DNA from: an uncultured Ruminococcus sp.
GTDB lineage: Bacteria > Bacillota > Clostridia > Oscillospirales > Ruminococcaceae
Assembly (NCBI GenBank): GCA_902783235.1
Contig: CACZQG010000247.1
Span: forward strand, 1 to 13,394
Direction: 5' to 3'
DNA: 13,394 nucleotides
Part shown: positions 5,838 to 13,394 of the stretch, piece after piece
Layout of the letters: each line of letters opens with the position of its first letter
Position numbering within the stretch: the stretch's first letter is position 1
Program-made: the position numbers and the translations under genes
The notes under the pieces: generated by a model
What the model was told of the DNA's origin: nothing
What the model saw: the letters and a program-made list of their open reading frames with translations, nothing else
The model's database searches: none

Positions 5838-6406
5838 TACTGCTGATAGACAATTATGATAGCTTTTCCTACAACCTGTTTCAGTATGTAGGAGAGATAG
5901 AACCTGATATAAAGGTAATAAGAAATGATGAGATGACTATAGAGGAGATAGAAAAGCTGTCTCCCCACAGGATAATTATTTCCCCCGGACCGGGAAGACC
6001 TGAAAATGCAGGTGTTATAATAGAGCTTGTAAAAACACTTTCAAAGAAGATACCCACACTGGGAGTATGTCTTGGACATCAGGGAATATGTGCGGCATTC
6101 GGTGCGACGATCACATACGCAAAGGAGCTTATGCACGGAAAGCAATCCATAGCGGAGGTGGACAATGAGTCATTATTGTTCAGGACACTGGAAAGAAAGA
6201 TCCCTGTGGCAAGATATCATTCTCTTGCAGCGGATGAAAGCACTATGCCTGACTGTCTGAAAGTGACTGCAAAAACAGATGATGGTGAGATAATGGCTGT
6301 ACAGCACAGGGAATATCCTATTTACGGAGTGCAGTTCCACCCTGAGTCCATAATGACTCCGGATGGAAAAACAATATTGAAAAACTTTATTCTGGGAGGA
6401 AAATAA
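5834..6406 (+). CDS. trpG: Anthranilate synthase component II (glutamine amidotransferase)
   Basis: TrpG hydrolyses glutamine and passes ammonia to TrpE. The 190-residue class I amidotransferase shows the opening [15 protein letters not shown], the oxyanion segment [11 protein letters not shown], the nucleophile Cys79 in LGVCLGHQG, and the catalytic His169 and Glu171 in GVQFHPESI. It starts with GTG at 5834, overlapping the trpE stop, with GAGGAGGT (5817-5824) upstream. It is a stand-alone protein, not fused to TrpE or TrpD. Such subunits sometimes also serve folate synthesis (PabA); this window cannot settle that, but the location argues mainly for tryptophan. Confidence 0.96.
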   Translation: MILLIDNYDSFSYNLFQYVGEIEPDIKVIRNDEMTIEEIEKLSPHRIIISPGPGRPENAGVIIELVKTLSKKIPTLGVCLGHQGICAAFGATITYAKELMHGKQSIAEVDNESLLFRTLERKIPVARYHSLAADESTMPDCLKVTAKTDDGEIMAVQHREYPIYGVQFHPESIMTPDGKTILKNFILGGK

Positions 6407-6407
6407 T

Positions 6408-7424
6408 ATGATAAAGGAAGCTATAATCAAGATAGTAAACAAGGAGGATCTTACCTATGATGAAGCTTACAAGGTAATATCCGAAATAATGGGAGGGGAG
6501 AGCACACCTACTCAGAATGCAGCTTTTTTATCAGCTCTTTCTACCAAAAGTGCCACAATGGAAACTATAGATGAGATAACAGGCTGTGCAGCGGCAATGA
6601 GAGATAAAGCCACTAAATTTGAAAATGATATGGATCTGCTGGAAATAGTGGGTACCGGTGGTGACAATGCAGGCTCATTCAATATTTCCACTACTACAGC
6701 ACTTGTGGTCGCATCAGGCGGAGTCAAAGTGGCAAAACACGGCAACAGAGCTGCTTCCTCAAAATGCGGTACAGCAGACTGTCTGGAAGCATTGGGAGTA
6801 AATATTGATCTTGAGCCTGAAAAGTGCAGGGAGCTTCTTGAACAGGCAGGATTTTGTTTCTTTTTTGCACAGAAATACCACAAGTCAATGAAATATGTAG
6901 GCTCTATCAGAAAGGAGTTGGGATTCAGAACAGTATTTAATATACTGGGACCTCTTACCAATCCTGCAAGTCCCAAAAGACAGCTGCTGGGTGTATATGA
7001 TGAAGCATTGGTACAGCCTCTTGCTCAGGTGCTTATGAATCTGGGAGTAGAAAAGGGAATGGTGGTATACGGTCAGGATAAGCTGGATGAGATATCAATG
7101 GCTGCGCCTACTACTATTACCGAATTTTCCAACGGCTGGTTCAAGACGGCTCAGATAGCTCCGGAACAGTTCGGATTTGAAAGATGTACTCATGAGGATC
7201 TGAAAGGCGGCACCCCCGAGGAGAATGCCCGGATAGTTACTGATATACTCAGCGGTAAGCAGGGACATAAGCGTAATGCGGTTCTTATGAATGCGGGGGC
7301 AGCATTATATATCGGAGAAAAAGCCGATTCCATTTCCAATGGTATAAAGCTTGCGGCAGAGCTTATTGACAGCGGCAGAGCATTAAAGACACTGGAAACT
7401 GTAAAGGCTGTTTCTAAGAGCTAA
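6408..7424 (+). CDS. trpD: Anthranilate phosphoribosyltransferase
   Basis: TrpD joins anthranilate to phosphoribosyl pyrophosphate. The 338-residue protein has the glycine-rich PRPP-binding loop [13 protein letters not shown] (from residue 82), the conserved [21 protein letters not shown] segment, and [14 protein letters not shown], which are hallmarks of the family. Length is typical, and there is no fused amidotransferase domain. One base separates it from the trpG stop, and its ribosome binding site (GGGAGGA, 6394-6400) lies inside trpG, which indicates coupling. Confidence 0.97.
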   Translation: MIKEAIIKIVNKEDLTYDEAYKVISEIMGGESTPTQNAAFLSALSTKSATMETIDEITGCAAAMRDKATKFENDMDLLEIVGTGGDNAGSFNISTTTALVVASGGVKVAKHGNRAASSKCGTADCLEALGVNIDLEPEKCRELLEQAGFCFFFAQKYHKSMKYVGSIRKELGFRTVFNILGPLTNPASPKRQLLGVYDEALVQPLAQVLMNLGVEKGMVVYGQDKLDEISMAAPTTITEFSNGWFKTAQIAPEQFGFERCTHEDLKGGTPEENARIVTDILSGKQGHKRNAVLMNAGAALYIGEKADSISNGIKLAAELIDSGRALKTLETVKAVSKS

Positions 7425-7433
7425 GGGGACGTT

Positions 7434-8216
7434 ATGAATATACTTGATATTTTAGCCGAAGCCGCAAGAGAAAGAACGGAAGCAGAAAAGAAAAAGGTCT
7501 CTTTACAGGATATGAAGGCAATGGCATTATCCCTTCCCAGGCTTGACAATGATTTCAGAAAGGCGCTTCAAAAGGATGATATTGCATTTATATGTGAATG
7601 CAAAAAGGCTTCTCCTTCAAAAGGTATAATAGCAGAGGAATTTCCTTATATAGATATTGCAAAAAGCTATGAAGCGGCAGGTGCAGACTGTATATCCGTG
7701 CTTACCGAGCCGTCAAGATTTCTTGGCAGTGATGATTACTTGAAGGAAATAGCCGAGGAGGTATCCATTCCCTGCATCAGAAAGGATTTTACTGTTGACC
7801 CGTACATGATATATCATGCCAGGGTACTGGGAGCTAAGGCAGTGCTTCTTATCTGCTCTATACTTTCAAAGGAGGAGCTGGAGGAGTACATAGGTATATG
7901 CAGGAGTCTTGGGCTTTCGGCACTGGTAGAGACTCATGATGAAAAGGAAATAATCACGGCTCAGAATGCAGGAGCTGATCTTATAGGTGTAAACAACCGT
8001 GATCTGAAAAGCTTTACAGTTGATACCGGGAACAGCCTGAGACTTCGCAGCTTAGTACCTGATGATGTGATCTTTGTATCCGAAAGCGGTGTTAAGACTC
8101 CGGAGGATATAGCTGCTCTTCGCAGCGGCGGAGTAAATGCTGTACTGATAGGTGAGACACTTATGAGAGCGGAAAACAAAAAAGCCAAGCTGGCTGAATT
8201 GAAAGGAAAAGCATGA
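7434..8216 (+). CDS. trpC: Indole-3-glycerol phosphate synthase
   Basis: TrpC closes the indole ring, turning carboxyphenylamino-deoxyribulose phosphate into indole-3-glycerol phosphate. The 260-residue TIM barrel retains the expected catalytic positions: Glu55 and Lys57 in ICECKKASPSKG, Lys117 in CIRKDFTVD, Glu166 in LVETHDE, the VNNRDL segment (186-191) and Ser218 in VSESGV. It is a separate enzyme, not fused to TrpF as in E. coli. AAGGGGA (7423-7429) overlaps the trpD stop, and its own end overlaps trpF by ATGA. Confidence 0.97.
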   Translation: MNILDILAEAARERTEAEKKKVSLQDMKAMALSLPRLDNDFRKALQKDDIAFICECKKASPSKGIIAEEFPYIDIAKSYEAAGADCISVLTEPSRFLGSDDYLKEIAEEVSIPCIRKDFTVDPYMIYHARVLGAKAVLLICSILSKEELEEYIGICRSLGLSALVETHDEKEIITAQNAGADLIGVNNRDLKSFTVDTGNSLRLRSLVPDDVIFVSESGVKTPEDIAALRSGGVNAVLIGETLMRAENKKAKLAELKGKA

Positions 8217-8809
8217 CTAAGATAAAATTATGCGGAATGAAAAGCGCACTTGATATAGAGTATGCAAATGAATTGAAGCCTGAGTATATCGGTTTTATAT
8301 TCTATCCTGGAAGCAAAAGATATGTTACCCCTGAAAAAGCTGCGGAGCTACGCACCCGTCTTGATAAAGAGGTGGTCTCTGTGGGGGTATTTGTGGATGC
8401 GGATAAGAAACTTATACTTGATCTGATAAATAAAGGCGTAATAGGTGCTGTACAGCTTCACGGATGCGAAGATGAGGAGTATATATCAGAGCTTCGTAAA
8501 GAGACAAGTATTCCTATTATAAAGGCATTTAAAATAAAGTCCGGGGCAGACATAGAGCTTGCTAAAAAAAGCTCCGCTGATTATGTATTACTGGATTCCG
8601 GAGCAGGCTCGGGAAAGACATTCCGCCATGAGCTGATACAGGGAATGGAAAGACCCTTTTTCCTTGCCGGGGGACTTTACCCGGATAATGTATCTGAGGC
8701 TATAAGCAGCTATAAGCCTTTTGCTGTGGATGTGAGCAGCAGTCTGGAAACCGTGGGCTATAAAGATAAACAGAAAATGACTGCATTTGTAAACGCAGTC
8801 AGGAGGTAA
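8213..8809 (+). CDS. trpF: Phosphoribosylanthranilate isomerase
   Basis: TrpF carries out the Amadori rearrangement of phosphoribosylanthranilate. The 198-residue barrel keeps the catalytic pair Cys7 (IKLCGMK) and Asp128 ([13 protein letters not shown]), plus VQLHG and [11 protein letters not shown]. The phosphate-binding segment reads DVSSSLE (173-179), where family members usually have DVSSGVE, so a Gly is replaced by Ser at residue 177. It overlaps trpC by four bases, and its stop lies within the trpB ribosome binding site. Confidence 0.95.
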   Translation: MTKIKLCGMKSALDIEYANELKPEYIGFIFYPGSKRYVTPEKAAELRTRLDKEVVSVGVFVDADKKLILDLINKGVIGAVQLHGCEDEEYISELRKETSIPIIKAFKIKSGADIELAKKSSADYVLLDSGAGSGKTFRHELIQGMERPFFLAGGLYPDNVSEAISSYKPFAVDVSSSLETVGYKDKQKMTAFVNAVRR

Positions 8810-8814
8810 GAAAA

Positions 8815-10005
8815 ATGAGTGAGAAAAAAGGACGATTCGGGATACATGGCGGACAGTATATCCCCGAAACTTTAATGAATGCTGTCATAGAACTGGAAAA
8901 AGCCTATGAATTTTACAAGCATGACAAACAATTCAATGATGAGCTGACTGAGCTTCTTAATGAGTATGCTAACAGACCATCAAATCTTTACTATGCTGAA
9001 AAGCTTTCAAGAGAGCTGGGCGGTGCTAAAATATATCTAAAACGAGAGGATCTGAACCATACAGGCTCACACAAGATAAACAACGTTCTGGGTCAGGCAC
9101 TTCTTGCCAAAAAAATGGGTAAAACACGCCTTATTGCAGAAACAGGTGCCGGTCAGCACGGTGTTGCTACAGCTACCGCAGCTGCACTTATGAATATGGA
9201 ATGTGTAGTATTCATGGGGGAAGAGGACACAAAAAGACAGGCACTCAACGTATACAGAATGAAGCTTTTAGGTGCTGATGTTATACCGGTAAAGTCAGGT
9301 ACGGCAACATTGAAGGATGCAGTATCAGAGACTATGAGAGAATGGACTTCAAGGATCGCTGACACTCACTACTGCTTGGGATCGGTAATGGGACCGCACC
9401 CATTTCCAACTATAGTACGTGATTTTCAGGCGGTGATATCCAGAGAATCCAGAGCCCAGATACTGGAAAAGGAGGGCAGGCTTCCCGATGCAGTTATTGC
9501 TTGCGTGGGAGGCGGATCCAATGCTATAGGAAGCTTTTATCACTACATCAAGGATGACGGAGTAAAGCTTATAGGCTGTGAGGCTGCCGGAAGAGGGATC
9601 GACACCTTTGAAACAGCAGCAACTGTAAATACAGGCAGACTGGGTATTTTCCATGGGATGAAATCATATTTCTGTCAGGATGAGTATGGTCAGATAGCAC
9701 CTGTATACTCAATATCCGCGGGTCTTGACTATCCCGGAATAGGTCCGGAGCACGCATATCTTCATGATACAGGCAGAGCTGAATATGTACCTGTTACCGA
9801 TGACGAGGCAGTTAATGCATTTGAGTATCTTTCACGAACAGAGGGTATAATACCTGCGATCGAATCGGCTCATGCAGTGGCATATGCCATGAAGCTGGCA
9901 CCGAAAATGGATAAGGATAAGATAATAATAATAACTATCTCCGGCAGAGGAGATAAGGACTGTGCGGCGATAGCAAGATACAGAGGGGTGGATATTCATG
10001 AATAG
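8815..10005 (+). CDS. trpB: Tryptophan synthase beta subunit
   Basis: TrpB is the pyridoxal phosphate enzyme that condenses indole with serine to give tryptophan, working in a complex with TrpA. The 396 residues begin with the [13 protein letters not shown] signature and show the cofactor lysine Lys87 in HTGSHKINN, Glu109 in [14 protein letters not shown], the phosphate-binding [10 protein letters not shown] loop and the C-terminal SGRGDKD. This is the standard TrpB1 form that pairs with TrpA. AGGAGGT (8801-8807) overlaps the trpF stop, and the last eight bases overlap trpA. Confidence 0.98.
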   Translation: MSEKKGRFGIHGGQYIPETLMNAVIELEKAYEFYKHDKQFNDELTELLNEYANRPSNLYYAEKLSRELGGAKIYLKREDLNHTGSHKINNVLGQALLAKKMGKTRLIAETGAGQHGVATATAAALMNMECVVFMGEEDTKRQALNVYRMKLLGADVIPVKSGTATLKDAVSETMREWTSRIADTHYCLGSVMGPHPFPTIVRDFQAVISRESRAQILEKEGRLPDAVIACVGGGSNAIGSFYHYIKDDGVKLIGCEAAGRGIDTFETAATVNTGRLGIFHGMKSYFCQDEYGQIAPVYSISAGLDYPGIGPEHAYLHDTGRAEYVPVTDDEAVNAFEYLSRTEGIIPAIESAHAVAYAMKLAPKMDKDKIIIITISGRGDKDCAAIARYRGVDIHE

Positions 10006-10771
10006 GATAAAATTAGCATTTGAAAATAAAAAAGCCTTTATACCCTTTATAACCTGCGGAGATCCGGATATAGAGACAACTGAGCAGATAATAATAGAAG
10101 CTGAGAAAAATGGTGCGGATCTTATAGAGCTGGGTATACCGTTCTCAGATCCCACTGCGGAAGGACCTGTTATACAGGGAGCAAATCTAAGAGCATTGCA
10201 GGGCGGCATAACTACTGATAAGGTATTTGATATGGTGAAAAGGCTGCGTGAAACAGTTAAGGTCCCTCTCGTTATCATGACTTATGCAAATGTGGTCTTT
10301 TCCTATGATGCAGACAGGTTTATGGCTAAATGTGCTGACTGTGGTATTGACGGTGTGATACTCCCGGATCTTCCTTACGAAGAAAAGGAAGAATTTGCTC
10401 CAACTGCCCGTAAGCACGGAGTGGCTTTGATACCTCTTATAGCTCCTACTTCACATGACAGGATAGCTATGATCGCCAGGGAAGCCCAGGGCTTTATATA
10501 CATAGTTTCCAGCCTTGGAGTAACAGGAATAAGAAGTGAGATAAAGACAGATATCGGTGCTATCGTTCAGGTGGTAAGAGAGAACACAGATACTCCATGT
10601 GCTGTAGGCTTTGGTATTTCCACTCCTGAACAGGCAAAAAAAATGGCGGATCTTTCGGATGGAGCAATAGTCGGCTCAGCTGTTATAAAGATAATGGCAG
10701 AGCACGGAAAGGATTCTCCAAAGTATGTGGGAGAATATGTGCGTAAAATGAAGGACGGTATTATGGCATGA
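9998..10771 (+). CDS. trpA: Tryptophan synthase alpha subunit
   Basis: TrpA splits indole-3-glycerol phosphate and channels indole to TrpB. The 257-residue barrel shows [11 protein letters not shown], the catalytic Glu44 in [30 protein letters not shown] and the phosphate-site GFGIS and GSAVI elements. The position equal to catalytic Asp60 of the E. coli enzyme (the D of ADGP) is Glu55 here (AEGP), a conservative change at a key residue. Everything else looks intact, so the protein is probably functional. It overlaps trpB by eight bases and is the last gene of the operon. Confidence 0.96.
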   Translation: MNRIKLAFENKKAFIPFITCGDPDIETTEQIIIEAEKNGADLIELGIPFSDPTAEGPVIQGANLRALQGGITTDKVFDMVKRLRETVKVPLVIMTYANVVFSYDADRFMAKCADCGIDGVILPDLPYEEKEEFAPTARKHGVALIPLIAPTSHDRIAMIAREAQGFIYIVSSLGVTGIRSEIKTDIGAIVQVVRENTDTPCAVGFGISTPEQAKKMADLSDGAIVGSAVIKIMAEHGKDSPKYVGEYVRKMKDGIMA

Positions 10772-10948
10772 TCTTATGCTGATACTAATATCTTCTTAAA
10801 AGAATTGAAAAGGTCGCTTTTTGAAAAAAGCTCCGCAAAAACTTTTAGTTTCGCTCATACTCTCATGCGTTGGGCAGTTATGAGCACGAAGAGCTGCTGA
10901 AAGAGAGATAAGTATTATATTTGGCTTAGGCGTAGTCTGATGTATACG
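10772..10948 (+). other. trp operon 3' untranslated region
   Basis: No credible gene is seen between trpA and its terminator. The stretch contains a small GCTTTT/AAAAGC hairpin (10816-10831) and a perfect seven-base stem GCTCATA/TATGAGC (10853-10859 with 10879-10885). Open frames on both strands here look random. Confidence 0.5.
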
Positions 10949-10982
10949 AAAAATGTCAGCCAAAAAAAGGCTGACATTTTTT
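10949..10982 (+). terminator. trp operon terminator
   Basis: AAAATGTCAGCC (10950-10961) pairs perfectly with GGCTGACATTTT (10969-10980) around a loop of seven A, followed by further T. It is a strong intrinsic terminator; the A/T flanks also allow use from the minus strand. Confidence 0.93.
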
Positions 10983-11138
10983 ATTCTGTTATGTACGATG
11001 ATTGCAGTCAAAAGCCGGGAATGCTGCTATAGCTTTACAAGGGCGATGATCTTGGGTTATGGTTCAGATAAAAGCAAACTATTGCTACCGCAATTAAAGA
11101 TTGCCAAAAATGGACACAAGTATATAAAGGAATGACAG
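10983..11138. other. Intergenic stretch with no recognised content
   Basis: The sequence between the two terminators has short open frames but none with a ribosome binding site or a familiar product. It may be a decayed remnant; nothing supports a specific origin. Confidence 0.4.
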
Positions 11139-11181
11139 AAAATGCACCCCTCTGCAGAATAAAAAGCAGGGGGTGCATTTT
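11139..11181. terminator. Bidirectional terminator between convergent operons
   Basis: AAAATGCACCCC (11139-11150) pairs with GGGGTGCATTTT (11170-11181), extended inside by CTGC/GCAG (11152-11155 with 11166-11169). The A/T flanks on both sides suit termination of plus-strand readthrough and of the minus-strand sigma operon, whose last gene ends at 11240. Confidence 0.85.
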
Positions 11182-11239
11182 AACGTGTTATCTATGCTTT
11201 GCCGGACTATTGCCCGGCATTGTGTGTCGGATACAGCCG

Positions 11240-12367
11240 CTACTGGAAGGGTGTGCTGATGGAAAACCATGAATAGCGGTACTGCTCTCTTATGAATACC
11301 ACGGCTCTATAGCTGCCGGGATAAGCGTATATATCTATCTCCTTGGATATCTGATCATGATTATTATCATAGAATGTAGCTGTTCCTGAGTAATACAGAG
11401 TCATATCGGTCACTTCACCTGAATGCGTATTTTCGTTCATATAGTTAAAATACCTTCCGTTCAGTTCAAAGGAGCGGTATATATCATATGCATCATTATT
11501 TCCAGGTGCGTGCTGAGGAGATGCCTGTGTGGTCTCAGCCGGCATATCAGCCGGTAATTCCTTATCCCCATGAGTAGTGACTGCTGCATCGGGTGGATTA
11601 GTGGCAGCCGGTTTTGTAACGATAATTGTGGTAGCCATTTCATGAGAATGAGCCACAGTCGTATGGGTCATTACGGCACTGTGTGTTACCGTAGTATGAA
11701 CGGGTGGGTCGGTGTGTATATTATCGGGTGAATTGGCTTTTGTTGTAGTATTTATCACGGGAGTATTGTTCGGCTTGGCTGTGGTGCTCCTGTTATTGGT
11801 ATGGATAGGAGCCTTTGATACAGTGGTGACAGAAGGCTTGACGGTGCTCGTTTTCTTTGTTACAAGCATCTGTGGTCCGATAAAGCCAGGAGCTGTAACA
11901 GCTGAGTTTTTGCCGGAGACAAATTCAGGCGGCAGGGGAGTTGATCCGTCCTGCTGAGATGAATTCCTATTGACAGGTACTGCCACCTCGGTAGTAACTA
12001 TTACATTCTTTCCGTCTTTATTCTTTGAAATGGATGTTACGATCACTTTTTCGGTGGGGGTGACAGCCTCCGTGCTGTCCTGAACAGCGTTGTTATCATT
12101 TGCGTTATTATTGCCGTTATTACTGTCCGGCTGAGAAACGGTAGTACGAGTCGTATCCTCCGGACGGACAAGCTCATCAAGATCCTTCTGAGTGTCCTTT
12201 ATATTGCTCCATACAGCAACGGCACCGATACAAAGTGCGATCGCAGCACAGGCTGATGAAACTCTCGCAGCATATTTGAAGAACTGATTCTTCTTTTGCT
12301 GTTTGACTCTTAATATTTTATCACGCCGAGCGAGAACGCTCTGCGCCATTTGCTCATAACTCTTCAT
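11240..12367 (-). CDS. Single-pass membrane protein, probable anti-sigma or sensor partner
   Basis: This 375-residue product has a basic cytoplasmic N-terminus of about 32 residues, one membrane helix (about 33-53, AARVSSACAAIALCIGAVAVW), a long low-complexity outer segment rich in Thr, Asn, Pro and His (about 75-285), and a C-terminal domain of about 85 residues from NDAYDIYRSFELNG. The outer segment includes a His/Thr repeat (HTTVTHS then HTTVAHS, residues 224-241). It overlaps the sigma gene by 14 bases, the usual arrangement for an anti-sigma factor, but the N-terminus lacks the HxxxCxxC zinc motif of common anti-sigma domains. The start at 12367 follows GGGAGG (12376-12381); a TTG at 12388 lies within the sigma gene before that site. 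No family is recognised; the anti-sigma role is inferred from position and topology. Confidence 0.8.
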   Translation of the reverse strand: MKSYEQMAQSVLARRDKILRVKQQKKNQFFKYAARVSSACAAIALCIGAVAVWSNIKDTQKDLDELVRPEDTTRTTVSQPDSNNGNNNANDNNAVQDSTEAVTPTEKVIVTSISKNKDGKNVIVTTEVAVPVNRNSSQQDGSTPLPPEFVSGKNSAVTAPGFIGPQMLVTKKTSTVKPSVTTVSKAPIHTNNRSTTAKPNNTPVINTTTKANSPDNIHTDPPVHTTVTHSAVMTHTTVAHSHEMATTIIVTKPAATNPPDAAVTTHGDKELPADMPAETTQASPQHAPGNNDAYDIYRSFELNGRYFNYMNENTHSGEVTDMTLYYSGTATFYDNNHDQISKEIDIYAYPGSYRAVVFIREQYRYSWFSISTPFQ

Positions 12368-12902
12368 ATTGAAATCCTCCCTCTTCAAGTTCCGATCTCA
12401 ACGCTTTTTTAGCATAATAAAGGAGATTTTCGATCTGTCGCTTTGATTTATGCATGACTGCGGCTGCTTCGGCGTTTGAAAGCTGCTCAAAGTATACCAG
12501 ACTCAGCACCTGCTGATATTCCGATTTCAGCTTTTTCATAGTACGGTGAAGCATGATCTTTTCTTCGTTTTTGATATGTTCCTGCTCCAGATCCTCGTTA
12601 TCTTCAATATCCTCATCAATATAATAAGATATGTTATTGCCGTATTTGCGAAGATGATCCTTTGCCACATTCCTGCCAATGGCGTAAAGCCATGCTTTAA
12701 ATGAATACTTTTCTTTATAGCGTGGTTTTTTTACCGCTATTTTCACAAAGGTATCTTCGGTCAGTTCTTCAGATACTGAAATATTATGTACGATGCTGTC
12801 GATATATAACATAAGACCGTCCTTATAGTCACGGATCAGTTCTACCATACCTTCATCATCGCCATTGAGGAAACGGCAGTAGCTACTTATACCGTTTTCC
12901 AT
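12354..12902 (-). CDS. Sigma-70 family (ECF-like) RNA polymerase sigma factor
   Basis: This small sigma factor of 182 residues would direct RNA polymerase to a specific gene set. Region 2 spans about residues 18-87 and includes SEELTEDTFVKIAVKKPRYK and FKAWLYAIGRNVAKDHLRKY, typical of ECF factors. Region 4 spans about 116-172, with a helix-turn-helix in LSLVYFEQLSNAEAAAVMHK and SKRQIENLLYYAKKALRSEL. A strongly acidic linker (DEDIEDNEDLEQEH, about 96-109) joins them. There is no region 1 or 3. GGAGGAG lies just upstream of the ATG at 12902. The following gene overlaps its end and encodes a membrane protein, fitting a signal-responsive sigma/anti-sigma pair. Target genes are not evident. Confidence 0.92.
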   Translation of the reverse strand: MENGISSYCRFLNGDDEGMVELIRDYKDGLMLYIDSIVHNISVSEELTEDTFVKIAVKKPRYKEKYSFKAWLYAIGRNVAKDHLRKYGNNISYYIDEDIEDNEDLEQEHIKNEEKIMLHRTMKKLKSEYQQVLSLVYFEQLSNAEAAAVMHKSKRQIENLLYYAKKALRSELEEGGFQYEEL

Positions 12903-13243
12903 CTTTTCTCCTCCGAAAGAGATTATTTTCCCCTCTATATATATAAACGTAAAATATCAGCAAAACTCTAAGCTATTTTGAAATATTATTTTTATTTAAC
13001 TAAAGTTTGTAAGAAAATATAAGAATAGCACATAGTAGGATGATTAAATTTGTCAAAAACGATAATTGAATTTTTGAATATTATAACAAAAAATGCATAT
13101 ACTATTTATAAAGAGAGAAAGTAATTGTGATCAACACAATCATATTAATTATACCATATTTGTACCAATAAAATCAAGTGGAAATTAAAATTTTGTGAAT
13201 AAAATGCTTTTTGTGAAAAAAATGATTTTTTTTATTTTTTCTA
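12903..13243. other. AT-rich intergenic region between sigma operon and tRNA
   Basis: No gene was found. The minus-strand promoter of the sigma gene should lie in the first 150 bases; a TATATATA run at 12937-12944 may be its -10, but no convincing -35 is seen. The region also holds an inverted repeat ATTGTG/CACAAT (13124-13129 with 13135-13140) and a tandem 16-base repeat listed separately. Confidence 0.5.
13191..13224 (+). repeat. Tandem 16-base repeat upstream of the tRNA promoter
   Basis: TTTTGTGAATAAAATG (13191-13206) and TTTTGTGAAAAAAATG (13209-13224) match at 15 of 16 positions, 18 bases apart, ending 19 bases before the -35 box. The first copy contains, on the minus strand, TTATTCACA, which fits the DnaA-box consensus TTATNCACA. 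Confidence 0.6.
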
Positions 13244-13272
13244 TTGACAAACGCTTAATTATGTGATATAAT
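13244..13272 (+). promoter_or_regulatory. Promoter of initiator tRNA
   Basis: TTGACA (13244-13249) and TATAAT (13267-13272) are both perfect and 17 bases apart, with TG one base before the -10. The strength fits a stable RNA gene; the tRNA begins 35 bases after the -10. Confidence 0.92.
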
Positions 13273-13307
13273 ATTAAAGTACTTGAAACTACAGTGCATA
13301 AATAAAT

Positions 13308-13384
<77 letters not shown>

Positions 13385-13394
13385 ACGTAGATAC

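Noticed and set aside
10796..11011. A 71-codon minus-strand frame overlapping the trp terminator
   Set aside because: It spans the terminator hairpin, has no visible ribosome binding site and shows no familiar motif.
10953..11135. A 60-codon plus-strand frame starting inside the trp terminator
   Set aside because: Its first codons are the terminator stem itself and no ribosome binding site precedes it, so it is unlikely to be translated.
11712..11957. A hydrophobic plus-strand frame opposite the membrane protein gene
   Set aside because: It is the complement of Thr/Asn-rich codons, which naturally read as Val/Leu-rich on the other strand; it has no ribosome binding site.
13030..13056. A TTGACA on the minus strand (13056-13051) as promoter for the sigma operon
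   Set aside because: No acceptable -10 box lies at 16-18 bases, so it cannot be called a promoter from sequence alone.
12950..13245. The AT-rich region as a replication origin
   Set aside because: There are only one exact and one or two near DnaA boxes, and none of the usual origin neighbours (dnaA, dnaN, rpmH, parAB) is present.

Overview
This window looks like chromosome from a low-to-moderate GC Firmicute of the Ruminococcus/Oscillospiraceae type. The basis is the strong GGAGG ribosome binding sites, perfect TTGACA-N17-TATAAT promoters, a T-box leader in front of the trp operon, a lipoprotein with a lipobox, and proteins that read as clostridial. The genus is inference. No phage, IS element or CRISPR array was seen.

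Layout. A terminator with a duplicated 3' arm (79-120) ends an upstream transcript. Next come rpsO (S15; promoter 132-160, structured leader) and pnp (PNPase), whose own leader carries a perfect 10-bp hairpin. A short-hairpin gap leads to a small unrecognised lipoprotein gene (2940-3518).

The lipoprotein-trpE gap (3519-4367) is densely packed. It first holds a compact convergent locus that I read as a type I toxin-antitoxin module: a 34-residue Hol-Tox-like membrane peptide on the minus strand (3640-3744) facing an approximately 87-nt RNA on the plus strand (about 3562-3648). The two share a terminator hairpin. After it comes the trp promoter (3913-3941) and a roughly 400-nt tryptophan T-box leader with specifier codon UGG, antiterminator and terminator.

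The complete trpEGDCFBA operon follows (4368-10771). It has seven separate genes with overlapping or near-contiguous junctions and ends at a strong terminator at 10949-10982. Together the enzymes convert chorismate to tryptophan, with transcription controlled by uncharged tRNA-Trp. TrpA carries Glu where the catalytic Asp60 of the E. coli enzyme is expected.

Converging on this from the right is a minus-strand pair: a small sigma-70-family factor (12354-12902) overlapping a single-pass membrane protein with a long Thr/Asn/Pro/His-rich outer segment (11240-12367), probably its anti-sigma or sensor partner. A bidirectional terminator (11139-11181) separates the two operons. The right edge is an AT-rich stretch, then a consensus extended -10 promoter and an initiator tRNA-Met (13308-13384).

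The most interesting element is the convergent toxin/antisense locus. The small RNA can pair with the toxin Shine-Dalgarno-to-start region, and the toxin mRNA leader carries nearly the same anti-Shine-Dalgarno sequence. The T-box leader also has an unusual repeat-bearing insertion. These conclusions come from reading the sequence by eye; no database search or folding program was run.
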